A stretch of 52,911 nt of DNA from an uncultured Oscillospiraceae bacterium (GTDB lineage Bacteria > Bacillota > Clostridia > Oscillospirales > Oscillospiraceae), in assembly GCA_934589675.1 (NCBI GenBank), contig CAKTOF010000016.1, positions 1-52,911 of the forward strand. The letters run 5' to 3'. Below are positions 14,047 to 22,936 of this stretch, one piece after another. The translations under genes and the position numbers were made by a program. Numbering within the stretch: the stretch's first letter is position 1; every line of letters starts with the position of its first letter. A model generated the notes under the pieces. It saw only the letters and a program-made list of their open reading frames with translations. It was not told the DNA's origin and did no database searches.

Positions 14047-14562
14047 ATGGCTTACAACAACAACCGCAACAATTCTGAGACCAACTCGGAGTATATCGAG
14101 AAGGTTGTCTCCCTGAACCGCGTCGCGAAGACCGTCAAGGGCGGCCGTATCATGAAGTTCTCCGCGCTCGTCGTCGTCGGCGACGGCAAGGGCACCGTCG
14201 GCTATGGCCTGGGCAAGGCCGCCGAGGTCTCTGAGGCCATCATCAAGGGCATTGCCGATGCGAAGAAGAACATGAAGAAGATCACGCTCTCCGGCACGAC
14301 CATCCCGCATGAGGTCATCGGTGAGTTCGGCGCCGGCCGCGTTCTGCTCAAGCCGGCCTCCAAAGGTACCGGCGTTATCGCCGGCGGTGCTGTCCGTGCG
14401 GTCATGGAGGCTGTCGGCATCACGAACATCCACACCAAGTGCCTGCGCTCGAACAACCCGCAGAACGTGGTCAAGGCCACGATGGCGGGCCTCGAGTCTC
14501 TGCGCAGCCCTGAGGCTGTCGCTGCCATCCGCGGCAAGAGCGTGGAAGAACTGAAAGGGTAA
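14047..14562 (+). CDS. rpsE: Ribosomal protein S5
   Basis: A 171-residue uS5, which with S3 and S4 forms the mRNA entry channel and helps decoding accuracy. The double-stranded RNA-binding part begins EKVVSLNRVAKTVKGGR, and the GVIAGGAVRAVMEAVGI motif is present. The N-terminus is Asn-rich (YNNNRNNSETNSE). It is 15 nt ahead of rpmD. Confidence 0.97.
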   Translation: MAYNNNRNNSETNSEYIEKVVSLNRVAKTVKGGRIMKFSALVVVGDGKGTVGYGLGKAAEVSEAIIKGIADAKKNMKKITLSGTTIPHEVIGEFGAGRVLLKPASKGTGVIAGGAVRAVMEAVGITNIHTKCLRSNNPQNVVKATMAGLESLRSPEAVAAIRGKSVEELKG

Positions 14563-14577
14563 GGAGGGCTCGAAACA

Positions 14578-14757
14578 ATGGCAAATCTGAAGATTACGCT
14601 GGTCAAGAGCCTCAACGGTCGTCTTGAAAAGCACATTGCTACTGCGAATTCCCTTGGACTTCGCAAGATCGGCCAGGAGACCATCCAGCCCGATAACGCA
14701 CAGACCCGCGGCAAGATCGCCCAGATCGGCTACCTTGTCAAGGTCACCGAGGAATAA
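14578..14757 (+). CDS. rpmD: Ribosomal protein L30
   Basis: A 59-residue uL30 from the ATG at 14578 to TAA at 14755-14757. It reads LKITLVKSLNGRLEKHI, then TANSLGLRKIGQETIQPDN and GKIAQIGYLVKVTEE, the standard bacterial form. An AAGGAGGG site precedes the ATG by 9 nt. The position between rpsE and rplO is the conserved one. Confidence 0.97.
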   Translation: MANLKITLVKSLNGRLEKHIATANSLGLRKIGQETIQPDNAQTRGKIAQIGYLVKVTEE

Positions 14758-14771
14758 GGAGGTACAAGGGG

Positions 14772-15212
14772 ATGAATCTTTCTGAACTGTCTCCTGTCGC
14801 CGGTTCGACGCAGGTCGGCAAGCGCAAGGGCCGCGGCACCGGCACCGGCAACGGCAAGACGGCCGGCCGCGGCCATAAGGGCCAGAAGGCCCGCTCCGGC
14901 GGCAAGGTCCGCATCGGCTTCGAGGGCGGCCAGATGCCTCTGGCCCGCCGCATCCCGAAGCGCGGCTTCAACAACATTTTCGCCAAGCCCCTGACGGCGA
15001 TCAATGTCGCTGCTCTCAACGCCTTTGAAGACGGCGCCGTCGTTGACGCGCAGGTGCTTCTGGAGAAGGGCGTTGTCACCAAGTGCCCGTACGGCATCAA
15101 AGTGCTCGGCAACGGGACCATTACCAAGAAAGTCACAGTGAAAGCGGCGGCCTTTTCCGAGTCTGCAAAGGAGAAGATTGTGGCGGCAGGTGGAAAGTAC
15201 GAGGTGATCTGA
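14772..15212 (+). CDS. rplO: Ribosomal protein L15
   Basis: A 146-residue uL15, a late-assembly protein inside the 50S subunit. It has the glycine-rich, basic N-terminal tail (RKGRGTGTGNGKTAGRGHKG) and the GGQMPLARRIPKRGF motif. Its TGA abuts the GTG start of secY, so translation of secY is probably coupled. Confidence 0.97.
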   Translation: MNLSELSPVAGSTQVGKRKGRGTGTGNGKTAGRGHKGQKARSGGKVRIGFEGGQMPLARRIPKRGFNNIFAKPLTAINVAALNAFEDGAVVDAQVLLEKGVVTKCPYGIKVLGNGTITKKVTVKAAAFSESAKEKIVAAGGKYEVI

Positions 15213-16502
<1,290 letters not shown>

Positions 16503-16517
16503 TCGGAGGGGAAGGAT

Positions 16518-17150
16518 ATGAAACTGATTCTTTTGGGCGCCCCCGGCGCCGGAAAGGGTACTCAGGCTGATATCATCAGCGCCAAGCTGGGCATCCCCAC
16601 CATCTCCACCGGCAACATCCTCCGTGAGGCAGTCAAGAACGAGACGCCCGTCGGTCTTCAGGCCAAAAGCTACATGGACCGCGGCGCGCTCGTTCCGGAC
16701 GACGTCATCGTCGGCATCGTCAAAGAGCGCGTTGCGCGCGACGACTGCAAAAACGGCTTCATCCTCGACGGGATGCCCCGCACGATCCCGCAGGCGCAGG
16801 CGCTTGTGGACGCGGGCATCGAGTTTGACCATGTGATCTCCATCGAGATCGCGGACGAGGTCATCGAGCAGCGCATGACCGGGCGGCGTACCTGCCCGGC
16901 GTGCGGCGCGAGCTTCCACGTCACGGCCAACCCGCCGAAGAAGGAAGGCATCTGCGACAGCTGCGGCGCCGAGCTCACCATCCGCAAGGACGATGCGCCC
17001 GAGACCGTCAAGGCCCGCCTGAAGACCTTCCACGAAGAGACGGAACCGCTGAAGGATTTCTATGACAAGCTCGGCAAGCTCCAGCTTGTCAAGGGCGATC
17101 AGCCGATCGAGCAGGCGACCGCCGACATCCTTGCGGCTCTGGGTGTTTGA
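16518..17150 (+). CDS. adk: Adenylate kinase, zinc-lid type
   Basis: A 210-residue enzyme that converts AMP and ATP to two ADP in the cytoplasm. The P-loop GAPGAGKGT is at residues 7-15, and the AMP-binding stretch STGNILREAVK and FILDGMPRT follow. The LID has four cysteines, C126-x2-C129 and C146-x2-C149, as in Gram-positive zinc-binding enzymes. It is 15 nt after secY and 3 nt before map. Confidence 0.97.
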   Translation: MKLILLGAPGAGKGTQADIISAKLGIPTISTGNILREAVKNETPVGLQAKSYMDRGALVPDDVIVGIVKERVARDDCKNGFILDGMPRTIPQAQALVDAGIEFDHVISIEIADEVIEQRMTGRRTCPACGASFHVTANPPKKEGICDSCGAELTIRKDDAPETVKARLKTFHEETEPLKDFYDKLGKLQLVKGDQPIEQATADILAALGV

Positions 17151-17153
17151 TCT

Positions 17154-17909
17154 ATGATCATTGTCAAAAGTGACCGCGAGATCGAAAAAATGCGCGAAGC
17201 CTGTAAAATTACCGCGGCAGCCCGTGCCCTGGCAGGGGAAATGGTAAGACCTGGCGTTACGACTGCGCATATCGACAAAGCGGTTCACGACTTCATCGTG
17301 TCGCACGGCGCTACGCCGTCCTTCCTGAACTACGGCGGGTTCCCTGCCAGCGCGTGCATCTCCGTCAATGAAGTGGTCATCCACGGCATTCCGGATTCGC
17401 GCAAGCTCAAGGAGGGCGACATCGTCTCCGTGGACGTCGGAGCTTACTTTAAGGGCTTCCACGGCGACTGCGCAGCGACATACGCTTGCGGCGAGATCTC
17501 CGAGACGGCCCAGCGGCTGATCGACGTGACCCGCCAGAGCTTTTTCGAAGGCGTCCGGTTTGCCCGTCAGGGCAACCGCGTCTCCGATATCTCCCATGCC
17601 GTACAGGCTTATGTGGAGGAAAACGGTTTTTCTGTTGTTCGCAGCTTCGTGGGTCACGGCGTAGGCGCGAATCTCCATGAGGAACCTGAAGTGCCGAACT
17701 ACGGGCGTCCCGGAAGGGGCCCGAGGCTGATCCGCGGCATGACGATCGCCATCGAGCCGATGGTCACAGAGGGCACGTACGACGTGCGCGTCCTCAAAGA
17801 CAACTGGACGACGGTCACATGTGACGGCAAGCTTGCGGCGCACTATGAAAATACTGTGCTCATTACCGACGGCGAGCCGGAAATCCTCACCGTCACCGAG
17901 GGGCTTTAG
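17154..17909 (+). CDS. map: Methionine aminopeptidase type I
   Basis: A 251-residue metalloenzyme that removes the initiator methionine. It starts MIIVKSDREIEKMREAC. The metal ligands can be placed: the Asp pair in SVDVGAYFKGFHGDCAATY, the His of VGHGVG, and the Glu of IEPMVTEG and ENTVLIT. There is no N-terminal zinc or SH3 extension. It is 3 nt after adk and 1 nt before the KOW protein. Confidence 0.96.
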   Translation: MIIVKSDREIEKMREACKITAAARALAGEMVRPGVTTAHIDKAVHDFIVSHGATPSFLNYGGFPASACISVNEVVIHGIPDSRKLKEGDIVSVDVGAYFKGFHGDCAATYACGEISETAQRLIDVTRQSFFEGVRFARQGNRVSDISHAVQAYVEENGFSVVRSFVGHGVGANLHEEPEVPNYGRPGRGPRLIRGMTIAIEPMVTEGTYDVRVLKDNWTTVTCDGKLAAHYENTVLITDGEPEILTVTEGL

Positions 17910-17910
17910 T

Positions 17911-18201
17911 ATGGAACCGGCGATCGCGGACATCGTGATCTCCCTTGCGGGACGGGATCAGGATCAATATGCGTTTGTGGTTGGCCTTGAGGACGGCTAT
18001 GTTCTCATCGCCGACGGCAAGGGCAGACGGCTGGAGAATCCGAAACGCAAAAAGATGAAACATGTCGCTAAAGTTGCTCGGATTGAATCCCGCGTCGCCC
18101 AGAAACTCCGTACCGGCGACAAAGTACTCAACAGCGAGTTACGAAAAGACCTGGCGGCGTTCCGCCGGGAGCAGGAAGTCAAAACCAAGGAGGTTCAATA
18201 G
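17911..18201 (+). CDS. KOW-domain RNA-binding protein, L14e-like
   Basis: A 96-residue protein often found between map and infA in Clostridia. The N-terminal 55 residues form a KOW-like fold (DIVISLAGRDQDQYAFVVG, DGYVLIADGKGRR) similar to archaeal and eukaryotic L14e, followed by a basic stretch NPKRKKMKHVAKVARIE. It is probably an RNA-binding, ribosome-related protein; the exact role is not established. Spacing of 1 nt after map and 2 nt before infA indicates tight coupling. Confidence 0.85.
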   Translation: MEPAIADIVISLAGRDQDQYAFVVGLEDGYVLIADGKGRRLENPKRKKMKHVAKVARIESRVAQKLRTGDKVLNSELRKDLAAFRREQEVKTKEVQ

Positions 18202-18203
18202 AC

Positions 18204-18422
18204 TTGGCAAAAGACGACGTAATCGAGCTTGAGGGCATCGTTACCGATGCGTTGCCGAATGCGATGTTCTCCGTTGACATTGGCAACGGGCACACCATTC
18301 TGGCTCATATTTCCGGCAAGCTCCGGATGAACTTTATCAAGATCCTGCCCGGAGACAAGGTCACCGTGCAGATGTCGCCCTATGATCTTACCCGGGGCAG
18401 AATCACATGGAGAAGTAAGTAG
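18204..18422 (+). CDS. infA: Translation initiation factor IF-1
   Basis: A 72-residue OB-fold protein that binds the A site of the 30S subunit with IF-2 and IF-3. It starts with TTG, 10 nt after an AAGGAGG site, and reads AKDDVIELEGIVTDALPNAM and SGKLRMNFIKILPGDKVTVQ, the standard sequence. The start is 2 nt after the KOW gene. Confidence 0.96.
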   Translation: MAKDDVIELEGIVTDALPNAMFSVDIGNGHTILAHISGKLRMNFIKILPGDKVTVQMSPYDLTRGRITWRSK

Positions 18423-18450
18423 AGCCTACGGCTCAGATGGAGGTAATCAC

Positions 18451-18564
18451 ATGAAAGTCAGACCGTCTGTCAAGCCCATGTGCGAAAAGTGCAAAGTCAT
18501 CAAGCGCAAGGGCCGTGTTATGGTTATTTGCGAAAATCCGAAGCATAAGCAGAGACAAGGTTAA
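18451..18564 (+). CDS. rpmJ: Ribosomal protein L36
   Basis: A 37-residue bL36 of the zinc-binding type with C11-x2-C14-x12-C27-x4-H32. It starts MKVRPSVKPMCEKC and ends NPKHKQRQG. The ATG follows a GGAGGT site by 7 nt, and rpsM follows after 16 nt. Its place after infA is conserved. Confidence 0.97.
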   Translation: MKVRPSVKPMCEKCKVIKRKGRVMVICENPKHKQRQG

Positions 18565-18580
18565 GGAGGTGCTGAACTAA

Positions 18581-18949
18581 ATGGCACGTATTTCCGGTAT
18601 TGACCTGCCGCGTGAGAAACGAATTGAGATCGGTCTCACCTATATCTACGGTATCGGCAGAAAAAGCGCAAACGATATTCTCAAGGCAACGGGCATCGAT
18701 CCCGACATCCGCGTCAAGGATCTGACGGATGATCAGGAAGCAGCGCTGCGTGAGGAAATTGACAAGCATTACACCATTGAGGGTGATCTTCGCCGTGAGG
18801 TCGCGCTGAACATCAAGAGCCTGACGGAGATCGGCTGCTATCGCGGCATGCGTCATCGCCGCAGCCTGCCGGTCCGCGGTCAGCGCAGCAAGACCAACGC
18901 CCGTACCCGCAAGGGTCCGAAGAAGACCATCGCCAACAAGAAGAAGTAA
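18581..18949 (+). CDS. rpsM: Ribosomal protein S13
   Basis: A 122-residue uS13 of the 30S head, contacting P-site tRNA and the L5 bridge. It starts MARISGIDLPREKRIEIGLT, has the GCYRGMRHRRSLPVRGQRS signature, and ends in a lysine-rich tail. It starts the alpha part of the operon (S13-S11-S4-RpoA-L17). Confidence 0.97.
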   Translation: MARISGIDLPREKRIEIGLTYIYGIGRKSANDILKATGIDPDIRVKDLTDDQEAALREEIDKHYTIEGDLRREVALNIKSLTEIGCYRGMRHRRSLPVRGQRSKTNARTRKGPKKTIANKKK

Positions 18950-18965
18950 GGAGGGAATATCAGTA

Positions 18966-19367
18966 ATGGCTGCTACCACCAAAGGTAAGAAGGTCGTCAA
19001 GCGCCGTAAAGAGCGCAAAGTCGTCGAACAGGGGGCCGTTCATATTCGCTCCTCGTTCAATAACACCATGGTCACCATCACCGACCTGAACGGCAACGCC
19101 CTGTCCTGGGCGTCGTCCGGCGGTCTTGGCTTCCGCGGCTCGAGAAAGTCCACTCCGTTCGCTGCCCAGTCCGCTGCCGAGACGGCTGCGAAGGCTGCAA
19201 TGGAGTACGGCCTCAAGACCGTCGAAGTTTACGTCAAGGGCCCGGGCCAGGGCCGTGAAGCCGCGATCCGCGCGCTTCAGTCCGCTGGCCTCGAGGTCGT
19301 CATGATCAAGGACGTCACGCCGATCCCGCACAACGGCTGCCGTCCTCCCAAGAGACGCCGCGTCTAA
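18966..19367 (+). CDS. rpsK: Ribosomal protein S11
   Basis: A 133-residue uS11 on the 30S platform near the mRNA exit. It has VHIRSSFNNTMVTITDLNGN, the GFRGSRKSTPFAAQ motif and the C-terminal DVTPIPHNGCRPPKRRRV. Length is typical. It is 21 nt before rpsD. Confidence 0.97.
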   Translation: MAATTKGKKVVKRRKERKVVEQGAVHIRSSFNNTMVTITDLNGNALSWASSGGLGFRGSRKSTPFAAQSAAETAAKAAMEYGLKTVEVYVKGPGQGREAAIRALQSAGLEVVMIKDVTPIPHNGCRPPKRRRV

Positions 19368-19388
19368 CAGGAAGGAGGAAATTGACTA

Positions 19389-19985
19389 ATGGCTAAAAAT
19401 ACACAGCCTGTTCTCAAGCGCTGCCGCACGCTCGGCGTGTCGCCGGCCGTGATGGGCTATTCCAAGTCCTCGAACAAGAAGCCCGGCGGCCAGCGCCGTG
19501 CCAAGAAGTCCGAGTACGCCACCCAGCTGACTGAGAAGCAGAAGGTGAAATTCGTTTACGGCATCCTCGAGAAGCAGTTCCACATGTACTACGAGAAGGC
19601 CGCCCGCGCCGAGGGCAACACCGGCGAGGAGCTCCTGAGCATGATCGAGCGCCGCCTGGACAATGTCATCTATCGTCTTGGCTTCGCCAATACCCGCCGT
19701 CAGGCCCGCCAGCTGGTCAACCATGGCCACTTCACGGTCAACGGCAAGCGCGTCAATATTCCGTCCTACCTTGTGAAGGTCGGCGACGTTGTCGCGGTGT
19801 GCGAGAAGAGCACCTCCAACGCGTTCTTCAAGGCGCTCAAGGAGGCCGACGCTTTCAAGCCGGCTCCGAAGTGGCTCGATAAGGACAAGAACACGCTGAC
19901 GGGTAAAGTGATTGCGATTCCCGCAAAGGAAGACATCGACTTCGAAATTGCGGAGCATCTCATTGTCGAGTTGTACTCTAAATAA
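19389..19985 (+). CDS. rpsD: Ribosomal protein S4, zinc-free type
   Basis: A 198-residue uS4, a primary binder of the 16S 5' domain. The N-terminus has a single cysteine (C12) and no paired CxxC motif, so it is the zinc-free form. The S4 domain is clear: ERRLDNVIYRLGFANTRRQA and NHGHFTVNGKRVNIPSYLV. S4 represses alpha-operon translation in E. coli; here the 84-nt gap to rpoA forms a hairpin over the rpoA ribosome binding site. Confidence 0.97.
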   Translation: MAKNTQPVLKRCRTLGVSPAVMGYSKSSNKKPGGQRRAKKSEYATQLTEKQKVKFVYGILEKQFHMYYEKAARAEGNTGEELLSMIERRLDNVIYRLGFANTRRQARQLVNHGHFTVNGKRVNIPSYLVKVGDVVAVCEKSTSNAFFKALKEADAFKPAPKWLDKDKNTLTGKVIAIPAKEDIDFEIAEHLIVELYSK

Positions 19986-19991
19986 CGCTTC

Positions 19992-20060
19992 ACCCTCGTT
20001 TATTGGAAAGCTGAACATGGCAGCGAAATGGATCATTCATTTCGCGGATACGAGGAGGGT
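19992..20060 (+). promoter_or_regulatory. Nested hairpin covering the rpoA ribosome binding site
   Basis: An inner perfect 8-bp hairpin pairs 20023-20030 (GCGAAATG) with 20038-20045 (CATTTCGC). An outer helix can pair CCTCGT (19994-19999) with ACGAGG (20050-20055), which is part of the ACGAGGAGGGT Shine-Dalgarno region of rpoA. When folded, the ribosome binding site would be partly hidden. No T-run follows, so it is not a terminator. Confidence 0.5.
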
Positions 20061-20069
20061 ATTTGATAT

Positions 20070-21026
20070 ATGGTAGAAATAGAGAAGCCCCGCATTGAGT
20101 GTATTGATTCTCCGGATAATCCTTCGTACGGCAAGTACGTGATCGAACCGCTGGAGCGCGGCTATGGTACGACCCTCGGCAATTCGCTCAGACGAATTCT
20201 GCTCTCCAGCCTGCCGGGCACGGCGGCGACCTCCATCAAGATCGCCGGCATCCAGCATGAGTTCTCCACGATTCCCGGCGTCAAGGAAGACGTCACTGAG
20301 ATCGTTCTGAACGTCAAGAAGATCATTGCCAAGCTGCACTGCGACGGCGTCAAGACCGTGTATATCGACGCGATCGGTGAGCGCGAGGTCTGCGCCGGCG
20401 ACATCAAGGCCGACGGCGAGATCGAGATCCTCAACCCGGATCTGCACATCTGCACGCTCGGCCCGGACGCCACGCTGAATATGGAGATCACCATGTCCAG
20501 CGGCCGCGGCTACGTCCCGGCTGACCGGAACAAGACCGCGCGCACGGTCATCGGCGTCATTCCGATCGACTCGATCTACACCCCGGTTTACAAAGTCAAT
20601 TACACTGTGGAAAACACCCGTGTGGGCAACATGACCGACTATGACAAGCTGACGCTTGAGGTCTGGACCGATGGCACCATCGCCGCGCGCGATGCCGTGT
20701 CGCTCGGCGCCAAGATCCTGTCGGATCATCTGACTCTGTTTACCGACCTGTCCGAGACGGTCGCCAACAGCTCCACTGTCGTGGAAAAGACGACGGACCA
20801 GAAGGACAAGATGCTCGAGCTGACGATCGAAGAGCTCGATCTGTCCGTCCGCAGCTTCAACTGCCTCAAGCGCGCCAACATCAACAACGTCGAGGATCTG
20901 ATCTCCAAGACGCCGGAAGACATGATGAAGGTTCGCAACATGGGCAGAAAATCTTTGGAAGAAGTCCAGAACAAGCTGGCCATGATGGGCCTGAGCCTGG
21001 CCAGCGAGGATTCCGTCACGACCTGA
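20070..21026 (+). CDS. rpoA: RNA polymerase subunit alpha
   Basis: A 318-residue alpha subunit that dimerises to start polymerase assembly. The N-terminal domain has EPLERGYGTTLGNSLRRILL and the C-terminal domain (about 250-310) has LTIEELDLSVRSFNCLKRA and MMKVRNMGRKSLEEVQNKL, the part that binds UP elements and activators. Length is normal. The ATG follows GAGGAGGG. rplQ follows after 38 nt. Confidence 0.97.
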   Translation: MVEIEKPRIECIDSPDNPSYGKYVIEPLERGYGTTLGNSLRRILLSSLPGTAATSIKIAGIQHEFSTIPGVKEDVTEIVLNVKKIIAKLHCDGVKTVYIDAIGEREVCAGDIKADGEIEILNPDLHICTLGPDATLNMEITMSSGRGYVPADRNKTARTVIGVIPIDSIYTPVYKVNYTVENTRVGNMTDYDKLTLEVWTDGTIAARDAVSLGAKILSDHLTLFTDLSETVANSSTVVEKTTDQKDKMLELTIEELDLSVRSFNCLKRANINNVEDLISKTPEDMMKVRNMGRKSLEEVQNKLAMMGLSLASEDSVTT

Positions 21027-21064
21027 CGGAGCCCGCCTGACTCTGCTAGAAGGAGGAAATCACG

Positions 21065-21406
21065 ATGCCCGGAACACGCAAGCTCGGCAGAACGACCGAC
21101 CAGCGCAGAGCGATGCTCAGAGCGCTGACGACGTACCTGCTGGAGAATGGCAAGATTGAGACGACCTTCACCCGCGCGAAGGAAGTCCAGCCGCTTGCCG
21201 AAAAGATGATCACCCTCGGCAAGGAGAACAGCCTGAACTCCTACCGCAAGGCGCTGTCCTTCATCACGAAGGAAGACGTCGCGCAGAAGGTGTTCAAGGA
21301 GATCGCGCCGAAGTACGCCGACCGCAATGGCGGCTACACCCGCGTTGTCCGCACCGGCCCGCGCCGCGGCGACTGCGCCGAGATGGCCATCATCGAGCTG
21401 GTCTAA
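21065..21406 (+). CDS. rplQ: Ribosomal protein L17
   Basis: A 113-residue bL17 near the tunnel exit and last gene of the superoperon. It starts MPGTRKLGRTTDQRRAMLRA and ends NGGYTRVVRTGPRRGDCAEM, the bacterial form. ecfA/cbiO transporter genes and truA, which follow it in many Firmicutes, are absent; a strong terminator comes next. Confidence 0.97.
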   Translation: MPGTRKLGRTTDQRRAMLRALTTYLLENGKIETTFTRAKEVQPLAEKMITLGKENSLNSYRKALSFITKEDVAQKVFKEIAPKYADRNGGYTRVVRTGPRRGDCAEMAIIELV

Positions 21407-21418
21407 GCCTTAACCGGA

Positions 21419-21464
21419 TAAAACCCCCTTGCCCGGAGCAAACTAACCGGGCAAGGGGGTTTTT
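21419..21464 (+). terminator. Terminator of the ribosomal superoperon
   Basis: A long stem joins AAAACCCCCTTGCCCGG (left arm ending at 21436) with CCGGGCAAGGGGGTTTT (from 21447), loop of about 10 nt, ending in TTTTT. The AAGGGGG of the right arm (21453-21459) is 7 nt before the spoVAC ATG and may double as its ribosome binding site. Confidence 0.9.
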
Positions 21465-21466
21465 GC

Positions 21467-21910
21467 ATGGATATGACCAATGAGGAATACGGAAAATACG
21501 TAAAGCGCATGTCGCCGGACTCGCCCGTCGGCCGCGACCTGTTCCACGCGTTCTGGATCGGCGGGCTCATCTGCGCCGTCGGCGAGCTGATCTTAACGGG
21601 GTGGGGCGCGCTCGGCCTGTCCGAGCAGGACGCCGCGACGGCAACATCGGCAAGCCTCATCTTCCTCGGCGCGCTCCTGACCGGCCTCGGCGTCTACGGT
21701 AAGATCGCAAAGATGGCCGGCGCGGGCACGCTCGTGCCCATTACGGGCTTTGCAAACTCCATTGTCTCGCCCGCCATCGAGTTCCGCTCCGAGGGCTTCG
21801 TCCTCGGCGTCGGCGCCAAAATGTTCGTCATCGCCGGCCCCGTCCTCGTCTACGGCATCTCGGCCAGCGTGCTGTACGGCGTGATCTATTGGATCTGGAC
21901 ACTGCTTTGA
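21467..21910 (+). CDS. spoVAC: Stage V sporulation protein AC
   Basis: A 147-residue membrane protein of the SpoVAC family, which with SpoVAD, SpoVAE and others moves dipicolinic acid into the forespore and out at germination. The N-terminal EEYGKYVKRMSPDSPVGRDL segment separates it from SpoVAE. Several hydrophobic helices follow, with the conserved GAGTLVPITGFANSIVSPAIEFRSEG region. It stands alone here, without spoVAD or spoVAE. The ATG (or the next one at 21473) has only the terminator's AAGGGGG as a ribosome binding site. Its own terminator follows. Confidence 0.88.
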   Translation: MDMTNEEYGKYVKRMSPDSPVGRDLFHAFWIGGLICAVGELILTGWGALGLSEQDAATATSASLIFLGALLTGLGVYGKIAKMAGAGTLVPITGFANSIVSPAIEFRSEGFVLGVGAKMFVIAGPVLVYGISASVLYGVIYWIWTLL

Positions 21911-21911
21911 A

Positions 21912-21940
21912 AAATCGCCCCGAACCGGGGCGATTTTTTT
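21912..21940 (+). terminator. Terminator after spoVAC
   Basis: A perfect 12-bp stem (21912-21923 with 21929-21940, loop GAACC) ends in a run of seven T. It starts 2 nt after the spoVAC stop and works in both directions by sequence. Confidence 0.9.
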
Positions 21941-22018
21941 GCGCTGTTCTATATTTCGACAAACTTCTGCACACGTTGCGTGTAGAATGAGTTACAGCAA
22001 ATGGAAAGGAGCAGGGCG

Positions 22019-22936
22019 ATGACAGAAGAAAACTATCGTTATCGTACGGGACAGGCTATGCTGCGCAATCAATTTGAGGGCGATGGGAAAATGAAAATCC
22101 CGATGATACCCAAGGCTGAATTTGATGCAGGCGAGTTTCAGAATTTGCTGATGATCGGTTTTGACCGGGCGCGAGCGGATGATAACAGAAATTGTGAGCG
22201 CATAGTGCATTTCTTCCTATACGACTACAAATTCGAACGGGTTTGGCGGGACCCTGAGCATGACCTCGCGAGGCTGAGAAATTACCGCGCGGTATTGTCG
22301 CCGGATTTCAGCATGTATTTGGAGATGAATCCGACCATTCAGCTTTACAACACATTTCGCAACCGCTGGTGCGGCGCATATTGGGCGAGCAAGGGATTGC
22401 GGGTGATACCGACGGTAAGTTGGGGCGACGAAAACACGTTTGAGTTTTGCTTTCGCGGAATTCCCAAAGGAAGTACGGTTGCAGTGTCGACTTATATGGT
22501 CTCAGCACAGGATAATCGGTGCGACCAGAAGGAGTTTTTCCTGCGAGGCTATCAGGAATTGCTGCGGGTAGTGGAGCCGGAACGCGTCATCTGTTATAAT
22601 ACACCCTTCCCGGAGATGGAGGGGAATCTGACCGTCGTCGATTATGAATTGTCGTCATGGAAATATCAGAAATCAGAACCGCTCGACGGCGGCTTTTATA
22701 CATACTTGACGCGAAACAAAAAGAGTGGTTTAATCTATAAGAGAATGATTGGGAAAATCATACCTGGCAGTAAAGGTATGGGAAGTGCACATGGTGGGCA
22801 GTGGAGACCGAACCCGAATAAGCCACAGGACAGCATTTTTATAGGTCCTCCGAATACGATCCTGCGTAGTTATATTCCAACACGAAAGGTGGATATTGGG
22901 TTATGGTCAAGTATGATGCGGAAGGCTGGGCGGTGA
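22019..22936 (+). CDS. DUF4417 domain protein
   Basis: A 305-residue protein. The region at about residues 45-240 matches DUF4417 as I recall it: FFLYDYKFERVWRDPEHDLA, LSPDFSMYLEMNPTIQLYN, GLRVIPTVSWGDE, then FRGIPKGSTVAVSTYMVS. This family is common in Firmicute mobile elements and phages and has no assigned function. After residue 240 a tail reads GMGSAHGGQWRPNPNK and IGPPNTILRSYIP. The ATG at 22019 follows AAAGGAG by 8 nt. The gene is visibly AT-richer than its neighbours, suggesting transfer. Its last 34 nt overlap the next gene, which may be its own continuation in another frame. Confidence 0.75.
   Translation: MTEENYRYRTGQAMLRNQFEGDGKMKIPMIPKAEFDAGEFQNLLMIGFDRARADDNRNCERIVHFFLYDYKFERVWRDPEHDLARLRNYRAVLSPDFSMYLEMNPTIQLYNTFRNRWCGAYWASKGLRVIPTVSWGDENTFEFCFRGIPKGSTVAVSTYMVSAQDNRCDQKEFFLRGYQELLRVVEPERVICYNTPFPEMEGNLTVVDYELSSWKYQKSEPLDGGFYTYLTRNKKSGLIYKRMIGKIIPGSKGMGSAHGGQWRPNPNKPQDSIFIGPPNTILRSYIPTRKVDIGLWSSMMRKAGR

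Noticed and set aside
12679..14634. A 651-codon open frame on the minus strand opposite rpsH to rpmD
   Set aside because: Antisense shadow of ribosomal protein genes with no ribosome binding site and no recognisable motif.
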